NCBI GenBank assembly: GCA_903902745.1
Contig: CAIUWA010000013.1
Location: 1 to 64,000 of the forward strand
DNA: 64,000 bases
Source of the DNA: an uncultured Opitutia bacterium
Lineage (GTDB): Bacteria > Verrucomicrobiota > Verrucomicrobiia > Opitutales > Opitutaceae
Direction: 5' to 3'
Positions 46,233 through 54,103 of this stretch are shown here, in pieces; positions within the stretch are counted from its first letter, which is position 1, and every line of letters begins with the position of its first letter. The notes beneath the pieces were generated by a model that saw only the letters and a list, made by a program, of their open reading frames with translations, ran no database searches and was not told where the DNA came from. A program made the translations under genes and the position numbers.

Positions 46233-46445
46233 ACTGGGTGGGTTTTGCAGGCGGACGAACGGGGTAGTGGGTGAAGAAACGAGTCCAAAATTTCTCTGTC
46301 TGGGTCAACCTGCGTCAACGCCGGTAAAATTACGGTTTTGTCATATGGCCAATGCCTTGCCGCCATCTTTGGCCGATAGGATGTCCACCTGATATCGTCT
46401 GATATATCCTAAGAAGTACTGGCTCCATTGAAAGGCATTCCTCCC

Positions 46446-46820
46446 ATGAAAAAATCCATCCGCAGATTATTCGCCCTGAGCTGCCTCGCTGCGTTCATCG
46501 CCGGTCCCATTCTCTGGGCCGCCGCCCGGGAAACCAAGTCGGCGCCGAAGGGCTCCATCCATCCCGCGGGCAAAGTGAAGCCAGCGGATCTGCACGCTCT
46601 TGCCGGGATCTCCTTTCAGCAGGCCACGGTGAACGCGCTGGCGAGCGTGCCGGGCTCGGTCATCAAGGCCGAGCTTGAGGTGGAGGACGGCTGCCTCATG
46701 TACTCCTTCGAAATCGTCGGGACGAACAAGAAGATCACCGAGGTCGAGATCGACGCCGGCAACGGCAAGGTGCTCGATAGCGAGGACGAGGAGAGCGAAA
46801 AGGAAGACAAGAAGGACTGA
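46446..46820 (+). CDS. PepSY-domain periplasmic protein
   Basis: 124 residues from ATG 46446. A signal sequence (RLFALSCLAAFIAGPILWAA) is followed by one PepSY-like domain: ISFQQATVNALASVPGSVIK, AELEVEDGCLMYSFEIVG and KKITEVEIDAGNGKVLDSED. The tail is strongly acidic (EDEESEKEDKKD) and could bind cations. It is transcribed with the TonB-dependent receptor 23 bp downstream. PepSY proteins beside TonB receptors are common in iron or metal uptake, which is the likely context here. Confidence 0.88.
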   Translation: MKKSIRRLFALSCLAAFIAGPILWAAARETKSAPKGSIHPAGKVKPADLHALAGISFQQATVNALASVPGSVIKAELEVEDGCLMYSFEIVGTNKKITEVEIDAGNGKVLDSEDEESEKEDKKD

Positions 46821-46843
46821 TTTTAATTTTCTCCACCCACCGC

Positions 46844-49264
46844 ATGAAGCCCTCCCGCATCCTCCTGGCCCTGTTTTTAATCCTGGCACCCCGCCTGGTC
46901 GCGCAGAAGGCCGAGGAAGGCACGGTGACTGCCGTCGTTTTCGACCAGGCGACGGCCAAGCCGATCGAATACGTCGCGGTCGCGTTGAAGAAAAATCCGG
47001 GAGACCAGACGGTGCGCACGGCTGCGACCGACAGCCGGGGCGCGTTCACCTTGGAGAGCGTTCCGTTCGGCAACTACAAGCTGGTCTACGGGGTCATCGG
47101 CTTCGACAGCCACGAGTCGGCCCCCTTCACCGTCGATGCCACGCACCGTGCGACCGATCTGGGGCGCCTGCTCATCACCGAGGCCGTGGTCAAAATGGAG
47201 AAATTCGAGGTCACCACCCGCACCGAGGCCTTCTACAATTCGATCGACCGCAAGACCTACAACGTGGGCAAGGACATCCAGAGCGCGACCGGCTCGGCCA
47301 GCGACCTGTTGCAGAACCTGCCCTCGGTGCAGGTCGACGTCGAGGGCAACGTCAGCCTGCGGGGCGACGCCAATGTCCTGATCCTGATCAACGGGAAGAC
47401 CTCCACCTTGATGGGGGCGAACCGCGCGGCGGTGCTGGAGCAGATGCCGGCCGACGCGATCGAGAAGATCGAGGTGATCACCAACCCGTCGGCCAAGTAC
47501 AAGCCGGACGGCACCGCCGGGATCATCAACCTCACGCTGAAGAAAAAGCACGATCCGGGTTATTCGGCCTCGATCCGGGCCAGCGTGGGCAATGACCGGC
47601 GCTACAACACGGGCGTTTCCGCCAACTACAATCCCGGCAAGTACAATATTTTTGGCAGCTTCAACGTCCGGCAGGACGACCGCGTGCGCCGGTCCGAGGA
47701 GCACCGCCGGCACCTGGATACCGCGACCAACACCTTCCTCGGCACGGAGCAGAGCAGCACGGAGAACGCCCGGCCGCTTTCCCGCATCGCCCAGGCGGGC
47801 GTGGACTACAGTCCCGACGAGGAGAACAAGCTCGGCGCCTCCGTCAGCTACAACCGCCGCACGTTTTTCCGCACCGCCGACCAGCGGAACCGCTCGCTCG
47901 ATGCCACGGGGGCCGTGACCAGCGACTACGACCGGTTGCGCACCGACCCGGAATACCAGACGGACCTGGAATTCAAGGCGAGCTACGAGCATTCCTTTGC
48001 AGAGGAGGGACGCGAACTCAGCATCGAGTTGAAGAACAGCGACTCGAAGGAGCAGGAGGACAACCACTACGCGAATGTGTACCGCACGCCGGCGGTCCCG
48101 ACCACGTTCGACCACACGCGGATCGCGCCGCATGAGATCAACCGGGAGGCGTCCGCCGATTACACGCACCCCTTTGCCAACGACGGCAAGCTGGAGACCG
48201 GCTATGCGCTGGAGGCCAGCCGGATCGACACGGATCACTTCGGCAGTTCCCTCGATCCCCTGAGCGGCCTCTTCGTGACCGACCCGGTGGTCACCAACCG
48301 CTTTGTCTACGATTCAAAGATCCACGCGTTTTACGCCACCTACGGCCGGCCAGTGGGCGAGTTCGGGTTCCTCGCCGGCCTGCGCACGGAGGAGGCGATC
48401 ATCGACACGAACCAGGTGACGGCACGGCTCACGGACCACAACAGCTACCTCCGCGCGTATCCCAGCCTGCACCTGTCCTACAACCTGAAGGAGAGCCAGC
48501 AACTGCAGTTGAACTACAGTCACCGCATCCACCGGCCGGAGGGCGACGACCTGAACCCGTATCCCGAATACCAAGATCCCTTCAACCTGCGGGCCGGCAA
48601 TCCGCACCTCCTCCCCGAGGAGATTCACTCGATCGAGGCCGGGTACCAGTACAAGAAGGATGCGGCCAGCTACCTCGCGACCCTCTACTACCGCTACCAG
48701 TACCACGGGCTCACGGATGTCACCCGCTACATCAACAGCACGACACTGCTGACGACGAAGGAAAACCTTTCCAAGAGTTCATCCGGCGGCCTGGAACTCG
48801 CGGCGACCACCGACGTGGGCAGCAAGGTCTCGCTCAACTTCAGCTCCAACGTTTATTACAACGTGATCGACGCGAGCAACCTGGGCTTCAGCGCCAATCG
48901 CCGGACGCTGGCCTGGAATGCCAAGCTGAACACCAACCTTCACGTCTCGAAAACCACGCTGGTCCAGTTCAACACAAACTACTCCGCCAAGCGGCTTACC
49001 GCGCAGGGCTATCGGCTGCCGACCTTTGTGGCCAACATCGGCCTGAAGCATGACCTGGCGGACAAGAAGACATCCCTGATCTTCACGCTCTCGGACATCT
49101 TTGACTCAATGCGGGAAAAAACGCTCATCGACACCCCCATTCTCCACGACGAGATCACGCGCCAGCGGAGCGCCCGGATTGCCTACATCGGGGTCATCTA
49201 CAATTTCGGGAAGGCGAAGAAAAAGGGCAAGGACGACACCCTGCCATTCGACAACCAGCCGTGA
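46844..49264 (+). CDS. TonB-dependent outer-membrane receptor (OMP_b-brl_3-like)
   Basis: 806 residues with a signal peptide (RILLALFLILAPRLVA). A carboxypeptidase-regulatory-like domain covers about 24-105 (GTVTAVVFDQATAKPIEYVA). The plug domain follows (about 115-225) with SASDLLQNLPSVQVDVEGNV, LRGDANVLILINGKTS and IEKIEVITNPSAKYKPDGTA, then GIINLTLKKK. The rest is a 22-strand-type barrel with outer-membrane-3-like repeats. No classical TonB-box was pinned down. Encoded right after PepSY, it probably imports a metal chelate or another large ligand. The C-terminus (TLPFDNQP) is not aromatic. Confidence 0.9.
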   Translation: MKPSRILLALFLILAPRLVAQKAEEGTVTAVVFDQATAKPIEYVAVALKKNPGDQTVRTAATDSRGAFTLESVPFGNYKLVYGVIGFDSHESAPFTVDATHRATDLGRLLITEAVVKMEKFEVTTRTEAFYNSIDRKTYNVGKDIQSATGSASDLLQNLPSVQVDVEGNVSLRGDANVLILINGKTSTLMGANRAAVLEQMPADAIEKIEVITNPSAKYKPDGTAGIINLTLKKKHDPGYSASIRASVGNDRRYNTGVSANYNPGKYNIFGSFNVRQDDRVRRSEEHRRHLDTATNTFLGTEQSSTENARPLSRIAQAGVDYSPDEENKLGASVSYNRRTFFRTADQRNRSLDATGAVTSDYDRLRTDPEYQTDLEFKASYEHSFAEEGRELSIELKNSDSKEQEDNHYANVYRTPAVPTTFDHTRIAPHEINREASADYTHPFANDGKLETGYALEASRIDTDHFGSSLDPLSGLFVTDPVVTNRFVYDSKIHAFYATYGRPVGEFGFLAGLRTEEAIIDTNQVTARLTDHNSYLRAYPSLHLSYNLKESQQLQLNYSHRIHRPEGDDLNPYPEYQDPFNLRAGNPHLLPEEIHSIEAGYQYKKDAASYLATLYYRYQYHGLTDVTRYINSTTLLTTKENLSKSSSGGLELAATTDVGSKVSLNFSSNVYYNVIDASNLGFSANRRTLAWNAKLNTNLHVSKTTLVQFNTNYSAKRLTAQGYRLPTFVANIGLKHDLADKKTSLIFTLSDIFDSMREKTLIDTPILHDEITRQRSARIAYIGVIYNFGKAKKKGKDDTLPFDNQP

Positions 49265-49358
49265 GCGAGAGCGATGCCCTCGGGCGGTTACGCTCCGGGC
49301 GACAATTGAGCTCAGTTGTTGCTTTGACATTCGCCCACTCCGTTAAAGGACTGTGGGA

Positions 49359-49913
49359 GTGAAAGACATCCTGCCCTGGCTTCTGGCCTTGCAGCGGAAC
49401 CCCCGGCAAATGGGGGCGATCCTGCCTGCGACCCGGGCGCTGGCCCGGGCCATGGCCAAGACCGCGATGCACGGCCGGAGCGAATCCAGCATCATCGAGA
49501 TCGGCGCCGGCACCGGCAGGGTGACCGAGGCGCTCTGGCGCCTGAGCAACGGAAAAATTAGGATCCGGGCCATCGAGGCCAACAAGGACCTGGCGGACCG
49601 CCTGCGGCGCCGGCTGCCCGGGATCGAGGTTTTCTCCGGAATGTTCGAGGACGCACCGGAAAGGATGTTCTCGGGCATGGAGCGGGCGACCGTGGTTTCC
49701 TCCGTTCCCTTGTTTTCCCTGCAGGACGACAGCCGGGCGGCATTTTTCGCCTCCCTGACCGCGGGCATAAAGCGCGGCGGCGTCGGACGGTACGTGCAAT
49801 ACACCTACTGGCCGGTCTTGCCGTGGGAGGGGGCGAAAACCCTTTGCGGCACCGATCCCAAGCTGGTCGCGTTGAATTTCCCCCCGGCCTGGATCTGGAG
49901 CCAGGACCACTGA
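49359..49913 (+). CDS. SAM-dependent methyltransferase, phospholipid N-methyltransferase-like
   Basis: 184 residues from GTG 49359, chosen because AAAGGA lies 8 bp upstream; GTG 49353 is also possible. The N-terminal LALQRNPRQMGAILPATRAL and motif I IIEIGAGTGRVTEAL resemble the PmtA phospholipid methyltransferases and related rRNA dimethylases. Motif II is IRAIEANKDLADRL. The core is complete but short. It could methylate phosphatidylethanolamine, though the substrate is not proven. It follows the TonB receptor on the same strand with a ~95-bp gap. Confidence 0.85.
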   Translation: MKDILPWLLALQRNPRQMGAILPATRALARAMAKTAMHGRSESSIIEIGAGTGRVTEALWRLSNGKIRIRAIEANKDLADRLRRRLPGIEVFSGMFEDAPERMFSGMERATVVSSVPLFSLQDDSRAAFFASLTAGIKRGGVGRYVQYTYWPVLPWEGAKTLCGTDPKLVALNFPPAWIWSQDH

Positions 49914-49958
49914 GCGTTAGATTGGAGCGGGTCTCCGACCCGCCTTTTGATTCTCTTT

Positions 49959-50007
49959 TGTAGGCCACCTCGCTGAAGCGGCGCCAGGTCAGCGACCTGC
50001 CCTACAG
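49959..50007. repeat. REP-like palindrome, GTAGGCC family, copy 2
   Basis: It opens TGTAGGCCACCTCGCTGAAG and closes CCAGGTCAGCGACCTGCCCT then ACAG. The right hairpin CAGGTCAGCGACCTG is identical to that in the 9187-9236 copy; the left hairpin has diverged. Confidence 0.75.
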
Positions 50008-50145
50008 CTAGGCCATTCTCGCCACTGATTACGACTCGGTAATAATACCGCCGTTGAAGCGATTGTGGGAGTAAAGCAAGGTGCGGGGCGCCATGGGCAA
50101 GTTCTCCTCGAAGGAAATGATCCAGTTGGCGGTGATGCTCAGGGA

Positions 50146-50179
50146 TTACCAATTCCAAATTGCCAATTCCAAATTCCAA
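50146..50179. repeat. CCAATTC/CCAAATT heptad array (single arm)
   Basis: Units TACCAAT, TCCAAAT, TGCCAAT, TCCAAAT and TCCAA run for five periods of seven. No opposite arm was found. It lies about 57 bp upstream of the response-regulator start. Confidence 0.7.
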
Positions 50180-50235
50180 GCGCCGCATCCTTTCCCCTCG
50201 TCACCCTCCGGCATGAAACTAACCTCCGCTGACGC

Positions 50236-50910
50236 ATGCGCATCCTGGTCGTAGAAGACGAACGCAAGATCGCCACGTTCATCCGCAAGGGGCTGGCGGA
50301 GTCGGGGTTCAACCCGCTGGCCTGTGCGAACGGCGACGATGCCTTGCACCTGGCTTCCAGCGAGCGGTTCGATGCGATCGTCCTCGATGTCATGCTGCCG
50401 GGTCGCGATGGCCTCAGCGTGCTCCGGCAGCTGCGCGAGCAGCGCAACACGGTGCCGGTGATCCTGCTCACGGCGCGCGACGGCCTCGCCGAGCGCGTCG
50501 AGGGCCTGAACCTCGGCGCCGACGATTACCTCAGCAAGCCGTTCTCGATGGAGGAGCTGATCGCCCGCCTGCGCGCCGTGCGCCGCCGCCTGACCGGCGA
50601 GGGATTGAGCGTGCAGCAGTACGAGGATCTTTCCCTCAACCAGATCACGCACGAGATCACCCGCGCCGGCCGGAAAATCGAGCTGACCGCGCGCGAATAC
50701 GCCCTCCTCGAGTATCTCATGCGCTCCCCCGGCCGGGTGCTCACGCGCACGCAGCTGTGCGAGCAGGTGTGGGATTATCATTTCGATCCGGGGACCAACG
50801 TGGTGGACGTGTGTGTCCAGCGGTTGCGCCGCAAGGTCGATGACGGTCATCCGGTGAAACTCATCCAGACCGTGCGGGGCGTCGGCTACACCCTGAAGGC
50901 CGGCGCATGA
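50236..50910 (+). CDS. OmpR/PhoB-type response regulator (CusR-like)
   Basis: 224 residues. The receiver has VVEDERK, phospho-acceptor D51 in IVLDVMLPGRDG, switch Thr in LLTARD and Lys in LSKPFSMEEL. The C-terminal winged-helix DNA-binding domain (about 125-222) has the ELTAREYALLEYLMRSPGRV and VDVCVQRLRRKVDDGH segments. The QTVRGVGYTLK ending is typical of heavy-metal regulators (CusR/CopR). Its stop overlaps the kinase start as ATGA. It probably controls the nearby efflux, PepSY or TonB genes, which is inferred from proximity only. Confidence 0.94.
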   Translation: MRILVVEDERKIATFIRKGLAESGFNPLACANGDDALHLASSERFDAIVLDVMLPGRDGLSVLRQLREQRNTVPVILLTARDGLAERVEGLNLGADDYLSKPFSMEELIARLRAVRRRLTGEGLSVQQYEDLSLNQITHEITRAGRKIELTAREYALLEYLMRSPGRVLTRTQLCEQVWDYHFDPGTNVVDVCVQRLRRKVDDGHPVKLIQTVRGVGYTLKAGA

Positions 50911-52268
50911 AAACCTGGCCGCTCCGCTGGCAGATCACGCTGTGGTCCGTGGTGATCACCGCCCTGGCCCTGGTGACATTCGGGCTGGTGGTCGCCTACA
51001 CGCTGTGGGCGGAGCAGGTGGAGGTGGTCGATACGCAGCTGGCCACCGACGCCCGCTTTGCGTTTGCCGCCCGGACGGAACATCCCGGGACCGAACCGGC
51101 CGGCTTTGACTGGCTGGCCTTGCGCAAGGCCGACGTCGCGCTTCAGGGGTTCATGCTGGGACGAAAGGGGGATGAAGCCGCCCTCCGGACCGAGCCGGCG
51201 CTGTTGAAGCAGCTCGTGCCGCGCTGGCCACCGGGCCGGCGGCACTTCACGCGCGAGCTGGAGGGCCAGCGGGTGCGCTGCGGAGTATTCACCGAGGGCG
51301 ACACGGTGTTGGTACTGGCGGCCTCGCTCGAGCCGGCGGAGGAGAGCGTGGGGGACCTGCTGAGCGCATACCTCATTGCCCTGCCCGCGGTGCTGCTGGT
51401 CGTGGCCGGGGGCAGCTGGTGGATCGCCCGGCGGGCCCTCGTGCCGATCACGGACATCACGCGGGCCGCGGCGTCGATCACGGCCGACCGGCTGGGCGAG
51501 CGCCTGCCCGCTCCGGCCACGGACGATGAGATCGGCCGGCACATCCACGTGCTCAATGGCATGTTTGACCGGCTTCAGCGCAGCTTCGAGCAGGCCACGC
51601 GCTTCACGGCCGACGCCGCCCATGAACTGCGCACGCCGCTCACCATCATGCGCGGCCAGATCGAGGAGGCGCTGCGCTCCGGCCAGTTCACTCCCGAACA
51701 GCAGCGCCTCCTCGTGGGCTTGCTCGAGGAAAACACGGGCCTGCAGAAAATCTCCGGCAATCTGCTCCTGCTCGCCCGCTTTGACACTGGCAGGAGCCAA
51801 GTGGAACGCGTGGCCGTTGATCTCAGCACGCTGCTTACCGAGGCCCGGGAGGATGCCGAGCTTCTCGCCGCGTCACGGCACCTCGTGATTGGCGGGGCGA
51901 TTGCCCCCGGCATCCAAGTCAGCGGTGACGCGGTCATGCTGCGTCGCGTGCTGCTCAACCTCATCGACAACGCCGTGAAGTTCAATCGCGAGGGCGGGGA
52001 GCTGGGCCTGGCGCTGCGGATGGAGGCCGGCGAGGCCGTGCTGACGGTCGCCAACACCGGCCCCGGCATCCCACCGGAGCGGCAGGGCACGCTCTTCCAG
52101 CGCTTCTACCGCGCCGATGCCGGACGCAATCCTGACACCGCCGGCAGCGGACTCGGCCTCAGCCTCTGCCGCGAAATCATTACTGCCCACGAAGGCCGGA
52201 TCGAGCTCACCCGCTCCGAGTCCGACCGGACCGAGTTCACCGTGCGCCTGCCGGGCCTGATCGGGTGA
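50907..52268 (+). CDS. Membrane sensor histidine kinase (CusS-like)
   Basis: 453 residues. TM1 is at about 10-32 (ITLWSVVITALALVTFGLVV), a ~120-residue periplasmic sensor follows, and TM2 is at about 152-172 (LIALPAVLLVVAGGSWWIAR). HAMP follows with RRALVPITDITRAAASI. HisKA has H239 in DAAHELRTPL; HATPase shows NLIDNAVKFN, VANTGPGIP and GSGLGLSLCREI. The arrangement matches heavy-metal sensor kinases. It is translationally coupled to the regulator gene. A near-perfect 29-bp-armed palindrome sits 20 bp past its stop. Confidence 0.93.
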   Translation: MKTWPLRWQITLWSVVITALALVTFGLVVAYTLWAEQVEVVDTQLATDARFAFAARTEHPGTEPAGFDWLALRKADVALQGFMLGRKGDEAALRTEPALLKQLVPRWPPGRRHFTRELEGQRVRCGVFTEGDTVLVLAASLEPAEESVGDLLSAYLIALPAVLLVVAGGSWWIARRALVPITDITRAAASITADRLGERLPAPATDDEIGRHIHVLNGMFDRLQRSFEQATRFTADAAHELRTPLTIMRGQIEEALRSGQFTPEQQRLLVGLLEENTGLQKISGNLLLLARFDTGRSQVERVAVDLSTLLTEAREDAELLAASRHLVIGGAIAPGIQVSGDAVMLRRVLLNLIDNAVKFNREGGELGLALRMEAGEAVLTVANTGPGIPPERQGTLFQRFYRADAGRNPDTAGSGLGLSLCREIITAHEGRIELTRSESDRTEFTVRLPGLIG

Positions 52269-52287
52269 GAGCGCTGATCCCAGAGGG

Positions 52288-52379
52288 ATTTCGCGCAGAG
52301 GTGCAGGGACGCGAAGAAAGCCTTTCCCCAGGTGACCGGTTATTATCCGCCTTCGCGTCCCTGCGCCTCTGCGCGAAAT
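52288..52379. repeat. CGCAGAGG palindrome with near-perfect 29-bp arms
   Basis: The left arm 52288-52316 (ATTTCGCGCAGAGGTGCAGG then GACGCGAAG) and the right arm 52351-52379 are reverse complements with a single mismatch, around a 34-bp loop. It starts 20 bp after the kinase stop. It is the best preserved member of the architecture. Confidence 0.92.
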
Positions 52380-52480
52380 CGGTTTGAAAGGGCTATTTTA
52401 TGAAACAAACCGTCCCGGTTTTCATCTGACAAGAAGGCTTGCGGATAAGTCCCATCTCCCGAGCCTGATTGCCCCATCCC

Positions 52481-53791
52481 ATGTTTGGATTTTTCGAATC
52501 ACCGGAGAAAAAGATGCGCGAGAACGCCGCGCGCTGGCTCGAGCAGGCGGCGAAGGTCTGGCATTTCCGCCGTGATGTCCTTGGGGTGGAGCAGGAGCGG
52601 GAGCTCAACCGTCGCCGCGAGGAGCTCGCCGCGCTGGTGAAGAACCGGGCCGGCGTGGGCGAACTCAAGTCTTCCATCGAGTCCCTGGAAGGCGTGCTGC
52701 GGAAGACGGGCGGGGCGCTGTACCCGATGAGCGGGCTGAAGGAGAACGTCGAGTTCTTCCTGGTCGCGGCGATCGTAATCCTCGGCGTCCGGACTTATTT
52801 CCTCAAGCCGATGGTGATCCCGACGAATTCGATGTGGCCGACCTACTACGGGCTGACCGCGGAAAACTTTCCGCCCGGCACCGCGGCCCCGGGCTGGGGT
52901 GAACGCCTGTTCCGCCTCGCCGGGTTCGGGGCGGTGCGCAAGGAGGTCGTCGCCCCGAAGGACGGCGAGGTCTCGGCCCTGTTCACGGTGAGCCCGGGAG
53001 GCCAGCCGCATCCGTTCGCGGCCCGGGTCGACGGGACGTCGTGGCTGGTGTTTCCGGCGAAGCTGAACGAGTACACCTTTTTCGTGGACGACGAACCGGT
53101 GAAAATCCGGTTGAACGAGGACTTCCATGATTACGACGAGGTTTTCATGGAGACTTATTTCTCCGACCCGGCCGCGCTGGTCGCCCAGATCAAGCGGGCG
53201 CAGGCGCAGGGGTTGATCAGGGAGGTAACCGTGGGCAGCGGCTCGCAGGCTTACCGCGCCTACCGGATTCCGCTCGGACGGACCGTCAAGGCGGGCGATC
53301 CGCTGCTGCGGTTCGACCTGATGAAGGGGGACATGCTGGTCGTCGACTGTGTCAGCTGGCATTTTGTCCGCCCGAAGGTCGGATCGGGCTTCGTGTTTGA
53401 GACCGGGAAAATCCCCAACCTCGTGCTCGAGGGCTTTGGCGACCAGTATTTCATCAAGCGGCTGGCGGGCGTGCCGGGCGACAAGATCGAAATCAAGGAG
53501 CCGGCGATTTACCGCAATGGAAAGCCCATCGAGGGGGCGGCGGCCTTTGAAGCCAATGCACGCCGCGAGGGCAAATACCGGGGCTACTTCAACAATCCAT
53601 TAGGCAACGCGCAGAATCTTCTCCCCGGGGCGACCCTGACCGTCCCGCCCCGTTCGTTCCTCGCGCTGGGTGACAATTCCCTCATCAGCGAGGACGGCCG
53701 CTACTGGGGTTTCGTCCCCGAGAAGGAAGTCCTCGGCCGTCCGCTCTTCATCTATTACCCTTTCACCCGCCGCTGGGGTCCGGCGAAGTAA
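52481..53791 (+). CDS. lepB: Signal peptidase I (enlarged form)
   Basis: 436 residues from ATG 52481. A ~85-residue cytoplasmic N-terminal region with coiled-coil character (EQERELNRRREELAALVKNR) precedes one membrane helix (NVEFFLVAAIVILGVRTYFL). The catalytic dyad is Ser117 in IPTNSMWPT and Lys326 in YFIKRLAGVPGD; ALGDNS (box E) is near the end. About 200 residues separate Ser and Lys, against ~55 in E. coli LepB, including segments such as KDGEVSALFTVSPGG. It removes signal peptides from exported proteins. The gene appears to be monocistronic. Confidence 0.92.
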   Translation: MFGFFESPEKKMRENAARWLEQAAKVWHFRRDVLGVEQERELNRRREELAALVKNRAGVGELKSSIESLEGVLRKTGGALYPMSGLKENVEFFLVAAIVILGVRTYFLKPMVIPTNSMWPTYYGLTAENFPPGTAAPGWGERLFRLAGFGAVRKEVVAPKDGEVSALFTVSPGGQPHPFAARVDGTSWLVFPAKLNEYTFFVDDEPVKIRLNEDFHDYDEVFMETYFSDPAALVAQIKRAQAQGLIREVTVGSGSQAYRAYRIPLGRTVKAGDPLLRFDLMKGDMLVVDCVSWHFVRPKVGSGFVFETGKIPNLVLEGFGDQYFIKRLAGVPGDKIEIKEPAIYRNGKPIEGAAAFEANARREGKYRGYFNNPLGNAQNLLPGATLTVPPRSFLALGDNSLISEDGRYWGFVPEKEVLGRPLFIYYPFTRRWGPAK

Positions 53792-53803
53792 GCGCGGGCG
53801 TTT

Positions 53804-53860
53804 CTGTAGCGGCGGTCTGTCTGTCCGCCATAGCCCTGGCGACGGCGGACGACCGCCGGG
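53804..53860. repeat. GTAGCGGCGGTC palindromic repeat, copy 2
   Basis: TGTAGCGGCGGTCTGTCTGT, CCGCCATAGCCCTGGCGACG, GCGGACGACCGCCGG: the outer (GGCGGTC/GACCGCC) and inner (GTCCGCC/GGCGGAC) stems both pair. It aligns with 34648-34702. It lies 13 bp after the lepB stop. Confidence 0.8.
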
Positions 53861-53896
53861 TTTGAAGGGTAGGGACGAGCGGCCCTGCTTGTCCGT

Positions 53897-53947
53897 TGCA
53901 GGCCAGCCCGCTGGGGTGGCTGACCACCTCAACGAGGTGGTCTACAG
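53897..53947. repeat. REP-like palindrome, GTAGGCC family, copy 3
   Basis: TGCAGGCCAGCCCGCTGGGG, TGGCTGACCACCTCAACGAG, GTGGTCTACAG. The left hairpin matches copy 1; the right stem CCACCTC/GAGGTGG differs from copies 1 and 2 but still pairs. Confidence 0.75.
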
Positions 53948-54103
53948 CCGAATGGATGGCCCGGCCGCCTGTCCGTATCTTCGGTGCATGCGTACGCGCC
54001 GATTTTTCTGAAAGAACTGGGCGGATCCCAGCGTTATTAATGCGTTGGCTCCCATGCCAGCCATGCACGACGCATGGCGCAGGGCAGGGAGCCCGCGATC
54101 ACC

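Larger units (their letters stand above)
49914..50235. other. Gene-free gap before the two-component genes
   Basis: About 320 bp. It contains a GTAGGCC-family palindrome (49959-50007) and a CCAATTC heptad array (50146-50179). The remaining sequence has no convincing small gene. The promoter for the regulator/kinase pair should lie in the last 60-100 bp, but no boxes were confidently identified. Confidence 0.6.
53792..54103. other. Repeat-rich gap between lepB and the DNA ligase gene
   Basis: About 310 bp. The left half is filled by two REP-like units (53804-53860 and 53897-53947). The right half (53950-54103) shows no gene or clear repeat. In-frame codons upstream of the ligase start run back to ATG 54074, an alternative start. 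Confidence 0.6.

Noticed and set aside
50146-50179. Short regularly spaced repeats resembling a mini CRISPR array
   Set aside because: Period is only seven bases with no spacers, no cas genes are in the window, and the same words form hairpin arms elsewhere.
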